A stretch of DNA of 29,093 nucleotides from an uncultured Corynebacterium sp. (GCF_946222305.1 NZ_CAMIHZ010000029.1:1-29093), one strand, 5' to 3'. Counted from the stretch's first letter, positions 1-6,486 are shown. Made by a program: numbers and translations. The notes: generated from the letters alone by a model not told the origin.

Positions 1-48
1 CGTCTATGCGAATTGTTTTATTCATTTTTTAGAAAAGGAGTTTTTGAG

Positions 49-420
49 TTGGGTGTTTCGCACAATCCTCCGGAGGGTTTGGGGGATGCTGGTTTGGGTT
101 TGTGGAATTCGATTACTGCGACTTTCAATTTCACTGATGAGCCGGGGAAGTTGGCTTTGCTTGAGCGTGCTGCGAGGGTTGCCGATCAGATCGACAAGCT
201 AGAGCGGGAGGTTGCGGTGGTTCCGATGACTGCGAAGGGCAGTATGGGGCAGCTTGTTATTCATCCGTTCATCGCGGAGGTTCGTGCGCAGACCACGGTG
301 TTGAATTCGTTGTTGAAGTCGTTGGGGTTGCCGGAGACGGACGAGGAGAAGGTGGCGCGTTCGGAGCGTCGTTCTCGCGCTGGCCGGGCTGGTGCTAACG
401 CGCGTTGGGGTGTGAAGTGA
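49..420 (+). CDS. Phage terminase small subunit, P27-like
   Basis: A 123-aa protein that resembles small terminase subunits of actinobacterial phages, which recognise the phage DNA end and hand it to the large subunit for packaging. The visible pattern is G-LGLW-SI, an acidic turn (FTDEPGK), a helix LALLERAARVADQIDKLE, then GQLVIHPFIAEVRAQ and LLKSLGLP, followed by a basic, Arg/Ala-rich tail (ERRSRAGRAGANARWG). The TTG at 49 is chosen because AAAAGGAG at 33-40 sits 8 nt upstream; an upstream in-frame TTG at 13 would put that site inside the gene. The next gene starts at 417 and overlaps the stop. No large terminase follows, which is unusual for a complete prophage. The assignment is by overall pattern, since there is no catalytic motif to confirm it. 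Confidence 0.6.
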   Translation: MGVSHNPPEGLGDAGLGLWNSITATFNFTDEPGKLALLERAARVADQIDKLEREVAVVPMTAKGSMGQLVIHPFIAEVRAQTTVLNSLLKSLGLPETDEEKVARSERRSRAGRAGANARWGVK

Positions 421-653
421 CTACTCGTTGGACTAAGAGGAAGCCGGTTGAGCCTCGGGAGGTTGCTGCTGCTGTTCCGGAGTCTGTGGTGGCCGAAGTG
501 GATGTGCTGGATTACCGGGTGTTCTTCGAGAACTTGTGCTGGGTTGTTGAGGATGTTTCGGGGAGTTCTGATACTGGTTTGGTGATAAGGGTTGCTGAGT
601 TGCTGGGCGTGAGCCCGGCGCAGTGGCTGGGTAAGGTGATCCCGGGACTGTGA
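417..653 (+). CDS. Small protein of unknown function in the mobile element
   Basis: A 78-aa protein that I do not recognise. The GTG at 417 overlaps the TGA of the terminase-like gene (GTGA), so the two are probably translationally coupled and belong to one transcript. The N-terminus is basic (TTRWTKRKPVEPREV); the rest is acidic and hydrophobic and ends with VAELLGVSPAQWLGKVIPGL, whose LGVSPAQW stretch looks helix-turn-helix-like but is too short to call. There is no signal peptide, membrane segment or cysteine cluster. Similar small acidic proteins beside small terminase genes are common in actinophages, usually without known function. The coupling is the main reason to regard it as real. 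Confidence 0.55.
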   Translation: MTTRWTKRKPVEPREVAAAVPESVVAEVDVLDYRVFFENLCWVVEDVSGSSDTGLVIRVAELLGVSPAQWLGKVIPGL

Positions 654-694
654 TCTTGTCTGAGATTCTCTCGTTTTCAGCCTTCTTGGAGTTA

Positions 695-723
695 TCCTAG
701 TTTCAGCTAAACAACTAGGAAGG
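695..723 (+). promoter_or_regulatory. Inverted repeat that covers the ribosome site of the zinc-ribbon nuclease gene
   Basis: TCCTAGTT at 695-702 and AACTAGGA at 713-720 form a perfect 8-bp inverted repeat with a 10-nt spacer. The right arm shares four bases with the ribosome site AGGAAGG (717-723) in front of the GTG at 730. In RNA the hairpin would mask part of the ribosome site; in DNA it could be a repressor operator. Which of the two applies is inference. Confidence 0.45.
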
Positions 724-729
724 TTTGCA

Positions 730-2163
730 GTGCCCGCGCGCAAGATTTTTGGTGAGCATTACCCAGACCTGTTGAAAGAATGGGACTACGAGGAAAACGA
801 GAAACTCGGGATTGACCCGTTCAAGATCGGCTCCAGCTTCAAGGGAAAAGTCCACTGGATTGGGGCAGATTGCGGTCACCATTTTCAGGCATGGATTTCA
901 ACAAGAATCAAAGGAACAGGCTGTTCATACTGTAGTCCTGGCACCAGTGCGGTTCTTGAAGGATTCAACGACCTAGCAACTGAACATCCGGATCTCGCTG
1001 CTCAATGGCACCGAACTAAGAATGGATCTCTTAAACCGACACAGGTGAGATCTAGTTCAGGCCGAAAGGTGTGGTGGCTGGGCGAGTGCGGTTGCGAATG
1101 GGAGGCGAATATTAATAATCGGGTGCGAGGCGCAGGCTGTCGGTACTGCACTCCAGTAGGTAGGAAGTTTCTCAAGGTTGGGATGAATGACCTAGCGAGC
1201 CAAGATCCCGGGCTTGCGGCTCAGTGGCACCCGACAATGAATGGTGAGCTCCGTCCGGAGGACGTTACCGCAAAGTCACATACACGTGTGTTTTGGCAGT
1301 GTATAAGGGATCCTTCTCATTATTGGGAGGCGACTGTAAAGGATCGAGTTGCTGGTTACGGTTGTCCGGTTTGTGTGAATCAAAAGGTCATTCCAGGCAT
1401 AAATGACCTAGCCACAGTTTCACCCGAACTAGCGCAGCAGTGGCACCCGGATAACGATGTATCGCCAACGGAAGTTTCTGCTGGCTCGAAGACCGTAGTG
1501 AAGTGGATCTGTCTCAGAGATCGAACACACTCTTGGCTTGCAAGCTGTAGCGACCGTCAACGTTTCGGCTGTCCGTACTGTTCAGGAAACAAAATTCTTG
1601 TTGGTTACAACGATCTAGCGACCACACACCCTGAGATTGCCGCAGAGTGGATCCAGGAGAAGAACGGAGAGACCACTCCAGAACAGGTGTCCAAGGGAAC
1701 TATGGCCTACTACTGGTGGCGGTGCCCTGAAGGTCACGAATATCGCATGCGCCCTAACAGTCGCACTACCGGGCGAAACTGTCCAGAGTGTTACCAGCCG
1801 TGGTCTAAGGCTGAGAAGCAGGTTCTGGGGTTCCTGGTTGAGCTATTGCCAGGAGTTGATGTGCTCAACAACGACCGTTCTTTGTTCGGAACAAGCGGTA
1901 AGAGAATGGAGCTAGATATCTATATCCCATCGCTGAGTTTGGGGGTCGAGTTTAACGGCGAATACTGGCATGACGAGGAGCTCTTTCCGGAAGTGGCTGA
2001 GAGGCACCGGCGCAAGCAAGCTGTTTGTGATGAGAAGGGCGTAAAGCTCGTTGTTGTCTGGGAGAGCGCCTGGAACGACCGTCAGGATGAAGTTGAAACA
2101 CAACTTCGAAAGATCGTTGCCGGTGGCAGTATCCCAGGATGGCTCACCTACGAAAGGGAATAG
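730..2163 (+). CDS. Nuclease with five zinc-ribbon repeats and a Vsr-like catalytic domain
   Basis: A 477-aa protein. Residues 8-355 hold five repeats of about 60-70 aa, each with NDLA-x3-P-x-LA-x2-WHP (the first is more diverged), a V-x-W aromatic strand, one or two Cys/His ligands and a closing C-x2-C (C65/C68, C137/C140, C212/C215, C281/C284, C351/C354). This matches the probable zinc-ribbon repeat family (DUF4379 type). Residues 358-465 resemble the Vsr/PD-(D/E)XK fold: D396 in ELDIYIP, E407 in GVEFNGEYWH, and GVKLVVVWESAW near the end. The role is probably DNA cleavage with the zinc repeats reading DNA; whether it is a homing-type enzyme, a defence nuclease or part of packaging is unknown. 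The GTG start is set by AGGAAGG at 717-723. The gene has its own terminator-like hairpin downstream, so it may be an independent cargo gene. The domain call is by motif. Confidence 0.7.
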   Translation: MPARKIFGEHYPDLLKEWDYEENEKLGIDPFKIGSSFKGKVHWIGADCGHHFQAWISTRIKGTGCSYCSPGTSAVLEGFNDLATEHPDLAAQWHRTKNGSLKPTQVRSSSGRKVWWLGECGCEWEANINNRVRGAGCRYCTPVGRKFLKVGMNDLASQDPGLAAQWHPTMNGELRPEDVTAKSHTRVFWQCIRDPSHYWEATVKDRVAGYGCPVCVNQKVIPGINDLATVSPELAQQWHPDNDVSPTEVSAGSKTVVKWICLRDRTHSWLASCSDRQRFGCPYCSGNKILVGYNDLATTHPEIAAEWIQEKNGETTPEQVSKGTMAYYWWRCPEGHEYRMRPNSRTTGRNCPECYQPWSKAEKQVLGFLVELLPGVDVLNNDRSLFGTSGKRMELDIYIPSLSLGVEFNGEYWHDEELFPEVAERHRRKQAVCDEKGVKLVVVWESAWNDRQDEVETQLRKIVAGGSIPGWLTYERE

Positions 2164-2176
2164 GCGAAAAACACTT

Positions 2177-2205
2177 GCACGGCTCGAGGGCTGTGCTCTG
2201 TTTTT
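2177..2205 (+). terminator. Terminator-like hairpin after the zinc-ribbon nuclease gene
   Basis: GCACGGC (2177-2183) pairs with GCTGTGC (2190-2196) with one G-U pair and a 6-nt loop (TCGAGG). TCTG and then five T at 2201-2205 follow. It lies 14 nt after the stop codon of the nuclease gene, as expected for a rho-independent terminator. Confidence 0.55.
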
Positions 2206-2269
2206 GGGGACTATTTCAAGCCGTCCGGATCATACGAAAAGCTGTAGCGGGAGCTTTATCCCCGCTGTC

Positions 2270-2297
2270 CCCTCGAGGTGCCCGCCTCGAGGGTTTT
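2270..2297 (+). terminator. Second GC-rich hairpin with T-run before the HNH gene
   Basis: CCCTCGAGG (2270-2278) and CCTCGAGGG (2285-2293) form a perfect 9-bp stem with a 6-nt loop, followed by TTTT (2294-2297). It lies 23 nt upstream of the next ATG, so it could be an attenuator in the HNH leader rather than a plain terminator. Its arms contain CTCGAG, which is complementary to the loop of the hairpin at 2177-2196, so the two could touch in RNA. Confidence 0.45.
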
Positions 2298-2320
2298 GAT
2301 ATTCAAGGAAGGAATACACA

Positions 2321-2953
2321 ATGACCGTTTACAACAGTAGGAGTAAGAAGTTCCGGGCTGAGAGGCTCAGGCTTTTCGAGCAGGGTAAGCGCAGGTGCAT
2401 AACCTGCCATCGCGTAAAGCGGATAGACACCTGCTACACAACCTCCGTCCGAGGAGCTAACGGGATCAACGGGGAGTGCAACCGCTGCAAGCGAAACTCC
2501 CACCAAGACCGTTACTCAGGCCTGTACGAAGCGCTGAAGGACGGTGAGAAACGAGCTCGGGAAGCTGGTGCTCCGGTAGAGAGTTTCACCCCGCATGAGT
2601 TGCTTGCCTTCTGGGAGGGTGTGGGTATCGACCCGTGGGTTTGTGCTGCTACGGGCGTGGCGCTGGATCAGGAAACCCGCAACATCGACCATGTTCAACC
2701 GTTGTGCCTCCCGGGCGACGCTGGGCACACTCTCAGGAACGTTGTTCCGGTGTTAGCGGAGTACAACCGCTGGAAAGGGGCTAAGCCAGCGGTGGAAGCT
2801 GTGGCTGGGTGGTGGGCTAAGCCGGGTAATGAGCCTAAGCCCAGCGAGGGGATAGCTGGGTCTTTTATTATCGAAGGATGGTCTGAAGGGTCTGCCGGAG
2901 CTTTGAACGTGAACCGGGAGTCCGCTGCTGAGGTTGAGGGAGCGTGGTTGTAG
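2321..2953 (+). CDS. HNH endonuclease-like protein
   Basis: A 210-aa protein. The N-terminal part has paired cysteines (C26-x2-C29, C53-x2-C56) that probably bind zinc. The HNH-like core follows at about 105-155: WVCAATGVAL, then NIDHVQPL with H124 as candidate catalytic histidine, then HTLRNVVPV (N140) and AEYNRWKGAK (N149, K152), the usual spacing of an HNH beta-beta-alpha fold. Such proteins nick or cut DNA; in phages they often sit beside packaging genes and assist cos cleavage, or act as free-standing homing enzymes. The ATG is preceded by AAGGAAGG (2305-2312), 8 nt upstream. The stop overlaps the probable GTG of the ATPase gene. The last 45 residues are acidic and Gly/Ser-rich, without a known motif. 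Confidence 0.65.
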   Translation: MTVYNSRSKKFRAERLRLFEQGKRRCITCHRVKRIDTCYTTSVRGANGINGECNRCKRNSHQDRYSGLYEALKDGEKRAREAGAPVESFTPHELLAFWEGVGIDPWVCAATGVALDQETRNIDHVQPLCLPGDAGHTLRNVVPVLAEYNRWKGAKPAVEAVAGWWAKPGNEPKPSEGIAGSFIIEGWSEGSAGALNVNRESAAEVEGAWL

Positions 2954-3987
2954 TGGTGGATTACCTAGATGAGAATGGGGAGTTGACCGCGGAAGGCGAG
3001 AAGGCGTTTGCGCTTAGCTGTATGCAAGCGTACCGGCTGGACAAGCTAAACACTGTGCCGGTTACGGAAGAGGATCACTGGATTATTCCGGGGATTGTGT
3101 CTACGTCCAACACGTACGTCTACGGCCAGGCGAAGGTTGGAAAGTCTTTCCTTGTTTCATCCATCGTCGCCAGCGTTGTTAGCGGTAATGAACTTTTGGG
3201 TAAAACACCGTTGCAAAGCGGGCTGAACTGTCTTGTTCTTACGTCAGACTCCGGCAGCGATAAAGAATATCAGGAACGTATCTCCCGACACGATATAGAT
3301 GAGGATAGGATCTATGTCCGGCACGTGGGGAACACTGTCACGGACGCGGATTGGGCAGACCTGTATGCAGGGGCTGAAGCTGCCGAGGTGGGGCTAGTGG
3401 TGCTTGATCACGCATCGGGTGTGCTGGAGGGAGATATTAACCTTCACGAGCCGTGGAGGGATCTGTGGAACAGGCTGGAAAAATTCCCGTGCGCTCGGGT
3501 TCTGGTGGGGCACTCTACCGACTCTAAGTTCGAGGGTAGGGAGATTAAGCGACCCTCCGGTAACTCTGCGGCTTCCCAGTTCCCGCGAGCCAAGGTGTAT
3601 CTCAGCGCCCCGGGAGGGGCTCAGAGCACGAAGCGGGTGCTTTCCCTGACCTCCAACAACGCTCCGGCTGAGACGCTGGAGTGTGACTTGAACAGCGATG
3701 GGCTTTTCAGGCTACGGGGTGAGCCGGGTGGACAGAGCCAGAACCGTTCTGACCGGAAGAAGGAGCTCGGCAGCCTTCTGGTCGAAGTTGCCTTAGAACA
3801 CCCACCCGCGAAGCAGGAAGAGGTTCACAAGAACGTAGCCAACGATCCTCGGATTATCGAGTGCAACGGTGGCGAAGCGCCTGCACCGGGCACGGTTCGC
3901 AACAAGCTAAGGAGCAATAAGGGTGTGGAATGGGACAGGAAGGCTAAACGGTACTTCCTACAAGGAGGGGGTAAAACTGCACTATAA
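2953..3987 (+). CDS. RepA/AAA-type ATPase, probable replication helicase of the element
   Basis: About 344 aa. A RecA-fold ATPase with Walker A GQAKVGKS near residues 58-65 and a hydrophobic strand ending in Asp, VGLVVLDHAS, near 150 as Walker B. A further conserved block, CARVLVGHSTDSKFEGREIKRPSGNSAA, resembles the sensor and loop region of plasmid and phage RepA-like helicases (AAA_25 group). The last 75 residues (KQEEVHKNVANDP... GTVRNKLRSNKGVEWD) look like a winged helix that would bind DNA. It probably unwinds or marks the origin of the element. Start: GTG at 2953 overlaps the TAG of the HNH gene and has GAGGGAG (2936-2942) upstream; GTG at 2944 would be too close to that site, and GTG at 2956 is also possible. 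The 3' end contains the first of the octamer repeats at 3975-4018, a common layout for rep genes and their iterons. Confidence 0.65.
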   Translation: MVDYLDENGELTAEGEKAFALSCMQAYRLDKLNTVPVTEEDHWIIPGIVSTSNTYVYGQAKVGKSFLVSSIVASVVSGNELLGKTPLQSGLNCLVLTSDSGSDKEYQERISRHDIDEDRIYVRHVGNTVTDADWADLYAGAEAAEVGLVVLDHASGVLEGDINLHEPWRDLWNRLEKFPCARVLVGHSTDSKFEGREIKRPSGNSAASQFPRAKVYLSAPGGAQSTKRVLSLTSNNAPAETLECDLNSDGLFRLRGEPGGQSQNRSDRKKELGSLLVEVALEHPPAKQEEVHKNVANDPRIIECNGGEAPAPGTVRNKLRSNKGVEWDRKAKRYFLQGGGKTAL

Positions 3988-4018
3988 ACTGCACGATTCG
4001 TGCAGTTCGTGTGCAGTT
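3975..4018. repeat. Four-copy octamer array (AACTGCAC, two direct and two inverted)
   Basis: AACTGCAC occurs at 3975-3982 and 3987-3994; its complement GTGCAGTT occurs at 4000-4007 and 4011-4018. All four copies are perfect, and the pairs repeat every 12 and 11 bp, about one helical turn. The two central copies form a 9-bp stem (AACTGCACG/CGTGCAGTT) with a 3-nt loop. The array covers the stop codon of the ATPase gene. The geometry fits iterons or a repressor or integrase arm site; the role is inference. Confidence 0.6.
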
Positions 4019-4513
4019 GCGCTGTAAAACAGCAGGTCAGGAGGGGTGCATAATTGCACTGCATCCCCCTATATAAGACTTACGTCTTATTACCCCCTGT
4101 CTACTAACCCTAATCAGCAGCCCTTGGAGGGGCTGCTTCATTCATCGGCGGGGTAAGGATTAGAGGTCATGGGGAATGACCGATAAGCCTTAGCACGGCA
4201 ACAACAGGGAGCAGAAAACCCCGGAGTTTTCTGCGGACTAGTAGGAACCACCGGCGGTTCCTCGGGACAACCGCCGGGGAGAGTGATTAACCCCGGCCAC
4301 TGTAGGGTGGCCGGTTGTAAGAGAGCCCGGCTTAGACCGGGCGATACTTACTGGTTTAACAATCCGAGCAGACCGGAGGAAGGGTCTGCGAGTGTTTCGC
4401 CAACCGGCCTGTGTTGAGGCCGGTGGGGTTGAACCGGAGGTGGTTGTGCAGACCGCCGTAGGTTCAGGGTTGTGCTTAGCCGGAGTTTGCCACTCCGGCG
4501 GTAGTACCCCGGG
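3988..4513. other. Gene-free stretch filled with tandem hairpins
   Basis: No credible gene lies between the ATPase and integrase stops. The stretch is a nearly continuous row of inverted repeats: 4042-4050/4060-4069 (one bulge), 4073-4079/4084-4090, 4116-4123/4130-4137, 4154-4170/4176-4192 (14 of 17 paired), 4211-4219/4226-4234, 4244-4249/4256-4261, 4273-4279/4291-4297, 4294-4300/4307-4313, 4325-4330/4337-4342, 4368-4374/4383-4389, 4403-4409/4418-4424, 4479-4486/4492-4499 and 4508-4516/4528-4536. Several loops are 6 nt long. A TATAAG near 4072 is a possible -10 box but has no good -35. It could encode a large structured RNA, be a replication or transfer origin, or be stacked two-way terminators. 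The pairs were found by eye. Confidence 0.6.
4116..4137 (+). terminator. Probable terminator of the rightward operon
   Basis: AGCAGCCC (4116-4123) and GGGCTGCT (4130-4137) form a perfect 8-bp GC-rich stem with a 6-nt loop, followed by TCATTCAT. It is the first strong hairpin after the ATPase gene. The T-run is weak, so it could also be only one member of the hairpin row. Confidence 0.4.
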
Positions 4514-4536
4514 TTAGCCTGCGAGGTTAACCCGGG
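4508..4536 (-). terminator. Inverted repeat across the integrase stop codon
   Basis: CCCGGGTTA (4508-4516) and TAACCCGGG (4528-4536) form a perfect 9-bp stem with an 11-nt loop. The left arm contains the integrase stop codon (4514-4516), so the last codons of the gene are part of the structure. No T-run follows on the minus strand, so termination is uncertain. Confidence 0.4.
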
Positions 4537-5650
4537 ACATGAGTTCGGATGGCCGGTGCTCCCGCACCCGCATGTAAACATCGAGGATGGTTGAAACATC
4601 CTCTTGCCCAAGGATTCTTCCGATCTCCTTCGGAGTAGCTCCGGCTTCTGCAAGCCGGGTGATAAGCCAGTTCCTGCCGTAGTGCGGGGTGATCTCCGCC
4701 GGTGCTCCGGCTCGCTTTTTAGCGTTGTTGAACACAGACCGGAAGGAGGTATCCATCACTGGTTTTCCTGTGGCCGTTGTGGTGAGGAATTCTTCTCCGG
4801 TGCCGGGGAACTGGTTCAGGTGGTTTTCGATGACGCTGTTGAACTCTGCGAGCACCGGAACCTGCCGGAAGCCTGCGTCTGTTTTGGGTTTCGGTTGCCA
4901 GCGCGTGCAGGTGCGTTGCTGGTCGTTGACGAGGCGTTGCAGTGTCCCTTCGATCCGTAGTGCGTAGCCCGCCGGTGTTGTTTCGACGTGCCGGTGTTGG
5001 AGTCCGAGGGTTTCTCCGATGCGTAGCCCGTGGAACAGGCACAGTGCTGTGGCTAGTTTGTAGCGCTCCGGCATGTGTTCAAGGATTTCTTTTAGATCCT
5101 CTGTTTCCGGGAGGGTTTTGCGCTTGCGCACGGGGCGTTTGCGTGCAGCGCGGATTTCTACAGGGTTGTAGGGGATGATGCCGTACTCTACCGCGAGGCC
5201 GATTGCTGCCCGGAGTTTTGAATACGCTCGCTTGTTCCGGTCTACCGTTGCCGGGTTTTCGTCGTTGATCTTTTTCCACCAGCGCGCAACCGTTAGCGGA
5301 GTGAGCTTATCTACCGGTACGGAGGTGAGTTCGGGGTGGTTGAAGATCCTGTGGTTGAGAATGTCTGTGTACGTGGCTACAGACGAATCTCTTAAGTCAA
5401 CCTTGGTTTGTGCGAACCAGTGTTCCACCATTCCACCCACGGAAGGTACCTCAGATTCCCTGGCTTGCGCCGGGGGTTCCCAGGTTCCAAGGTCGATCTG
5501 TTTTCTTACGCTGGCAAGCCATGCGTAAGCGGCTAACTGGTCTGGGAAGGTGGAGTCTGCTTTGTACCTGTTTCCGTCTGGTGCGGTGTAGTGGGCTTGG
5601 ACTCTACCGCTCTTCAATGTTCGTACTGAGCCCCAAGAATTTCGTGCCAT
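4514..5650 (-). CDS. Tyrosine site-specific recombinase (phage-type integrase)
   Basis: A 378-aa integrase that inserts and excises the element at the neighbouring tRNA-Pro gene. It has an arm-binding N-terminus (MARNSWGSVRTLKSGRVQAHY), a core-binding domain from about residue 70 (GGMVEHWFAQTKVDLRDSSVATYTDIL) and a catalytic domain from about 180. The active-site residues are visible: R210 in HGLRIGE, Lys in KPKTDAGFRQVPV, H323 and R326 in HYGRNW, and Y359 in ILDVYMRV. The usual LGH box reads LGQ. The length is normal for the family. The ATG at 5650 is preferred over an upstream TTG or GTG because MARxSxGSVRxLxSGR is the typical family start; GAGGGAGAAG lies about 10 nt upstream. It is transcribed towards the rest of the element and ends at the hairpin row. 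It looks intact. Confidence 0.92.
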   Translation of the reverse strand: MARNSWGSVRTLKSGRVQAHYTAPDGNRYKADSTFPDQLAAYAWLASVRKQIDLGTWEPPAQARESEVPSVGGMVEHWFAQTKVDLRDSSVATYTDILNHRIFNHPELTSVPVDKLTPLTVARWWKKINDENPATVDRNKRAYSKLRAAIGLAVEYGIIPYNPVEIRAARKRPVRKRKTLPETEDLKEILEHMPERYKLATALCLFHGLRIGETLGLQHRHVETTPAGYALRIEGTLQRLVNDQQRTCTRWQPKPKTDAGFRQVPVLAEFNSVIENHLNQFPGTGEEFLTTTATGKPVMDTSFRSVFNNAKKRAGAPAEITPHYGRNWLITRLAEAGATPKEIGRILGQEDVSTILDVYMRVREHRPSELMSRVNLAG

Positions 5651-5796
5651 AAACGTGCAACTTCTCCCTCTTGAAAGCCGATTCAGGCACAAAATCGGCT
5701 TCGCGTGCAACAACTGCTAAAAACATGCCCTGACTAGGGGAGATACACGAAAGAACAGGCCAAAAGCTAAACCAAAAATAGCCCCTGACCTGCGGT
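5651..5796 (-). promoter_or_regulatory. Integrase leader and probable attachment-arm region
   Basis: The space between the integrase start and the tRNA 3' end holds a perfect 8-bp inverted repeat (AGCCGATT at 5676-5683, AATCGGCT at 5693-5700) just upstream of the integrase ribosome site. It also holds two direct copies of CGTGCAAC (5654-5661 and 5704-5711), 50 bp apart. Repeats of this kind often bind integrase or excisionase. No clear -35/-10 pair was found. Confidence 0.35.
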
Positions 5797-5873
5797 TGGT
5801 CGGACTGACAGGATTTGAACCTGCGACCCCTACACCCCCAGTGTAGTGCGCTACCAAACTGCGCCACAGCCCG
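5797..5873 (-). tRNA. tRNA-Pro (anticodon GGG)
   Basis: A complete 77-nt tRNA with encoded CCA. On the minus strand it begins CGGGCTGTGGCGCAG and ends CAGTCCGACCA. The acceptor stem is CGGGCUG/CAGUCCG with G-U pairs. The D stem is GCGC/GCGC, and the anticodon stem CUACA/UGUAG surrounds the loop CUGGGGG, which puts GGG at positions 34-36. The T stem GCAGG/CCUGU carries UUCAAAU. The 3' end faces the integrase, so the gene is the attachment site of the element and its 3' part is the expected attR core; the other copy must lie left of the window. The gene remains intact after integration. Confidence 0.95.
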
Positions 5874-5978
5874 TTCACTGTGCTCCGACCGCATGGGAAT
5901 TGCCCCGCATTGCCCGAGCAAGCTTGGACTAGATTACACCATAGGGATTCACAAACACTAATCGGCTCGCGCTAGCCA

Positions 5979-6479
5979 TTATTCGGCTGGCTCGATCGGT
6001 TCCTCGGTGACGATGATTCCATCGGAATCGCAGTAAACGTAGTGACCGGGCACAAAATCTACGCTGCCGAGGCTCACGACAACATCGCGCTCGCCATCGC
6101 CGGTCTTCGAAGACTTGCGAGGATTAGTCCCCAGCGCCTTACATCCGAAATCCATGTCACCGATCACCTTGGAATCGCGGATAGGGCCGTTGACAATCAC
6201 GCCAGCCCAACCGTGGTCCTTGCCGAGACCTGCGATGATGTCACCCACCAATGCGCTGCGCATCGAAGCACGACCGTCGATCACCAGGACACCACCGGGG
6301 TTGTCCTCGCTGAGGATGGACTTGAGCAGAGCGTTGTCTTGGAAGCACTTCACCGTGGAAATCTTGCCGCAGAATTCCACCTTGCCGCCCAAGTCGCGAA
6401 ACTGGGTATCGCAGGACTGAACGTTTTCGCCAATGATGTCCACCAAGTCAGCGGTGGGGATAAAAGTTAGTTCGCTCAT
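5979..6479 (-). CDS. rraA: RraA-family protein (RNase E regulator-like / HMG aldolase-like)
   Basis: A 166-aa protein of the RraA fold. It has the family's glycine-rich core: GGVLVIDGRASMRSALVGDIIAGLG, then WAGVIVNGPIRDSKVI and the C-terminal strand PGHYVYCDSDGIIV. In class II 4-hydroxy-4-methyl-2-oxoglutarate/oxaloacetate aldolases the metal and substrate are held by an Arg-Asp pair; R101-D102 in GPIRD matches it, so aldolase or oxaloacetate decarboxylase activity is as likely as RNase E control. A longer reading frame exists upstream, but MSELTFIPTADLVDII is the family-typical start. There is no ribosome site before this ATG; TACACT ends 7 nt upstream, pointing to a leaderless mRNA. The hydrolase gene lies 70 bp upstream on the same strand. 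Confidence 0.85.
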   Translation of the reverse strand: MSELTFIPTADLVDIIGENVQSCDTQFRDLGGKVEFCGKISTVKCFQDNALLKSILSEDNPGGVLVIDGRASMRSALVGDIIAGLGKDHGWAGVIVNGPIRDSKVIGDMDFGCKALGTNPRKSSKTGDGERDVVVSLGSVDFVPGHYVYCDSDGIIVTEEPIEPAE

Positions 6480-6486
6480 AGGGGAA

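Noticed and set aside
3988..4513. Possible CRISPR array
   Set aside because: The elements are different hairpins with different sequences, not one repeat with spacers, and no cas gene is near.
5604..5921. 105-aa open frame running through the tRNA-Pro gene
   Set aside because: It covers the tRNA and the integrase start; not a plausible protein.
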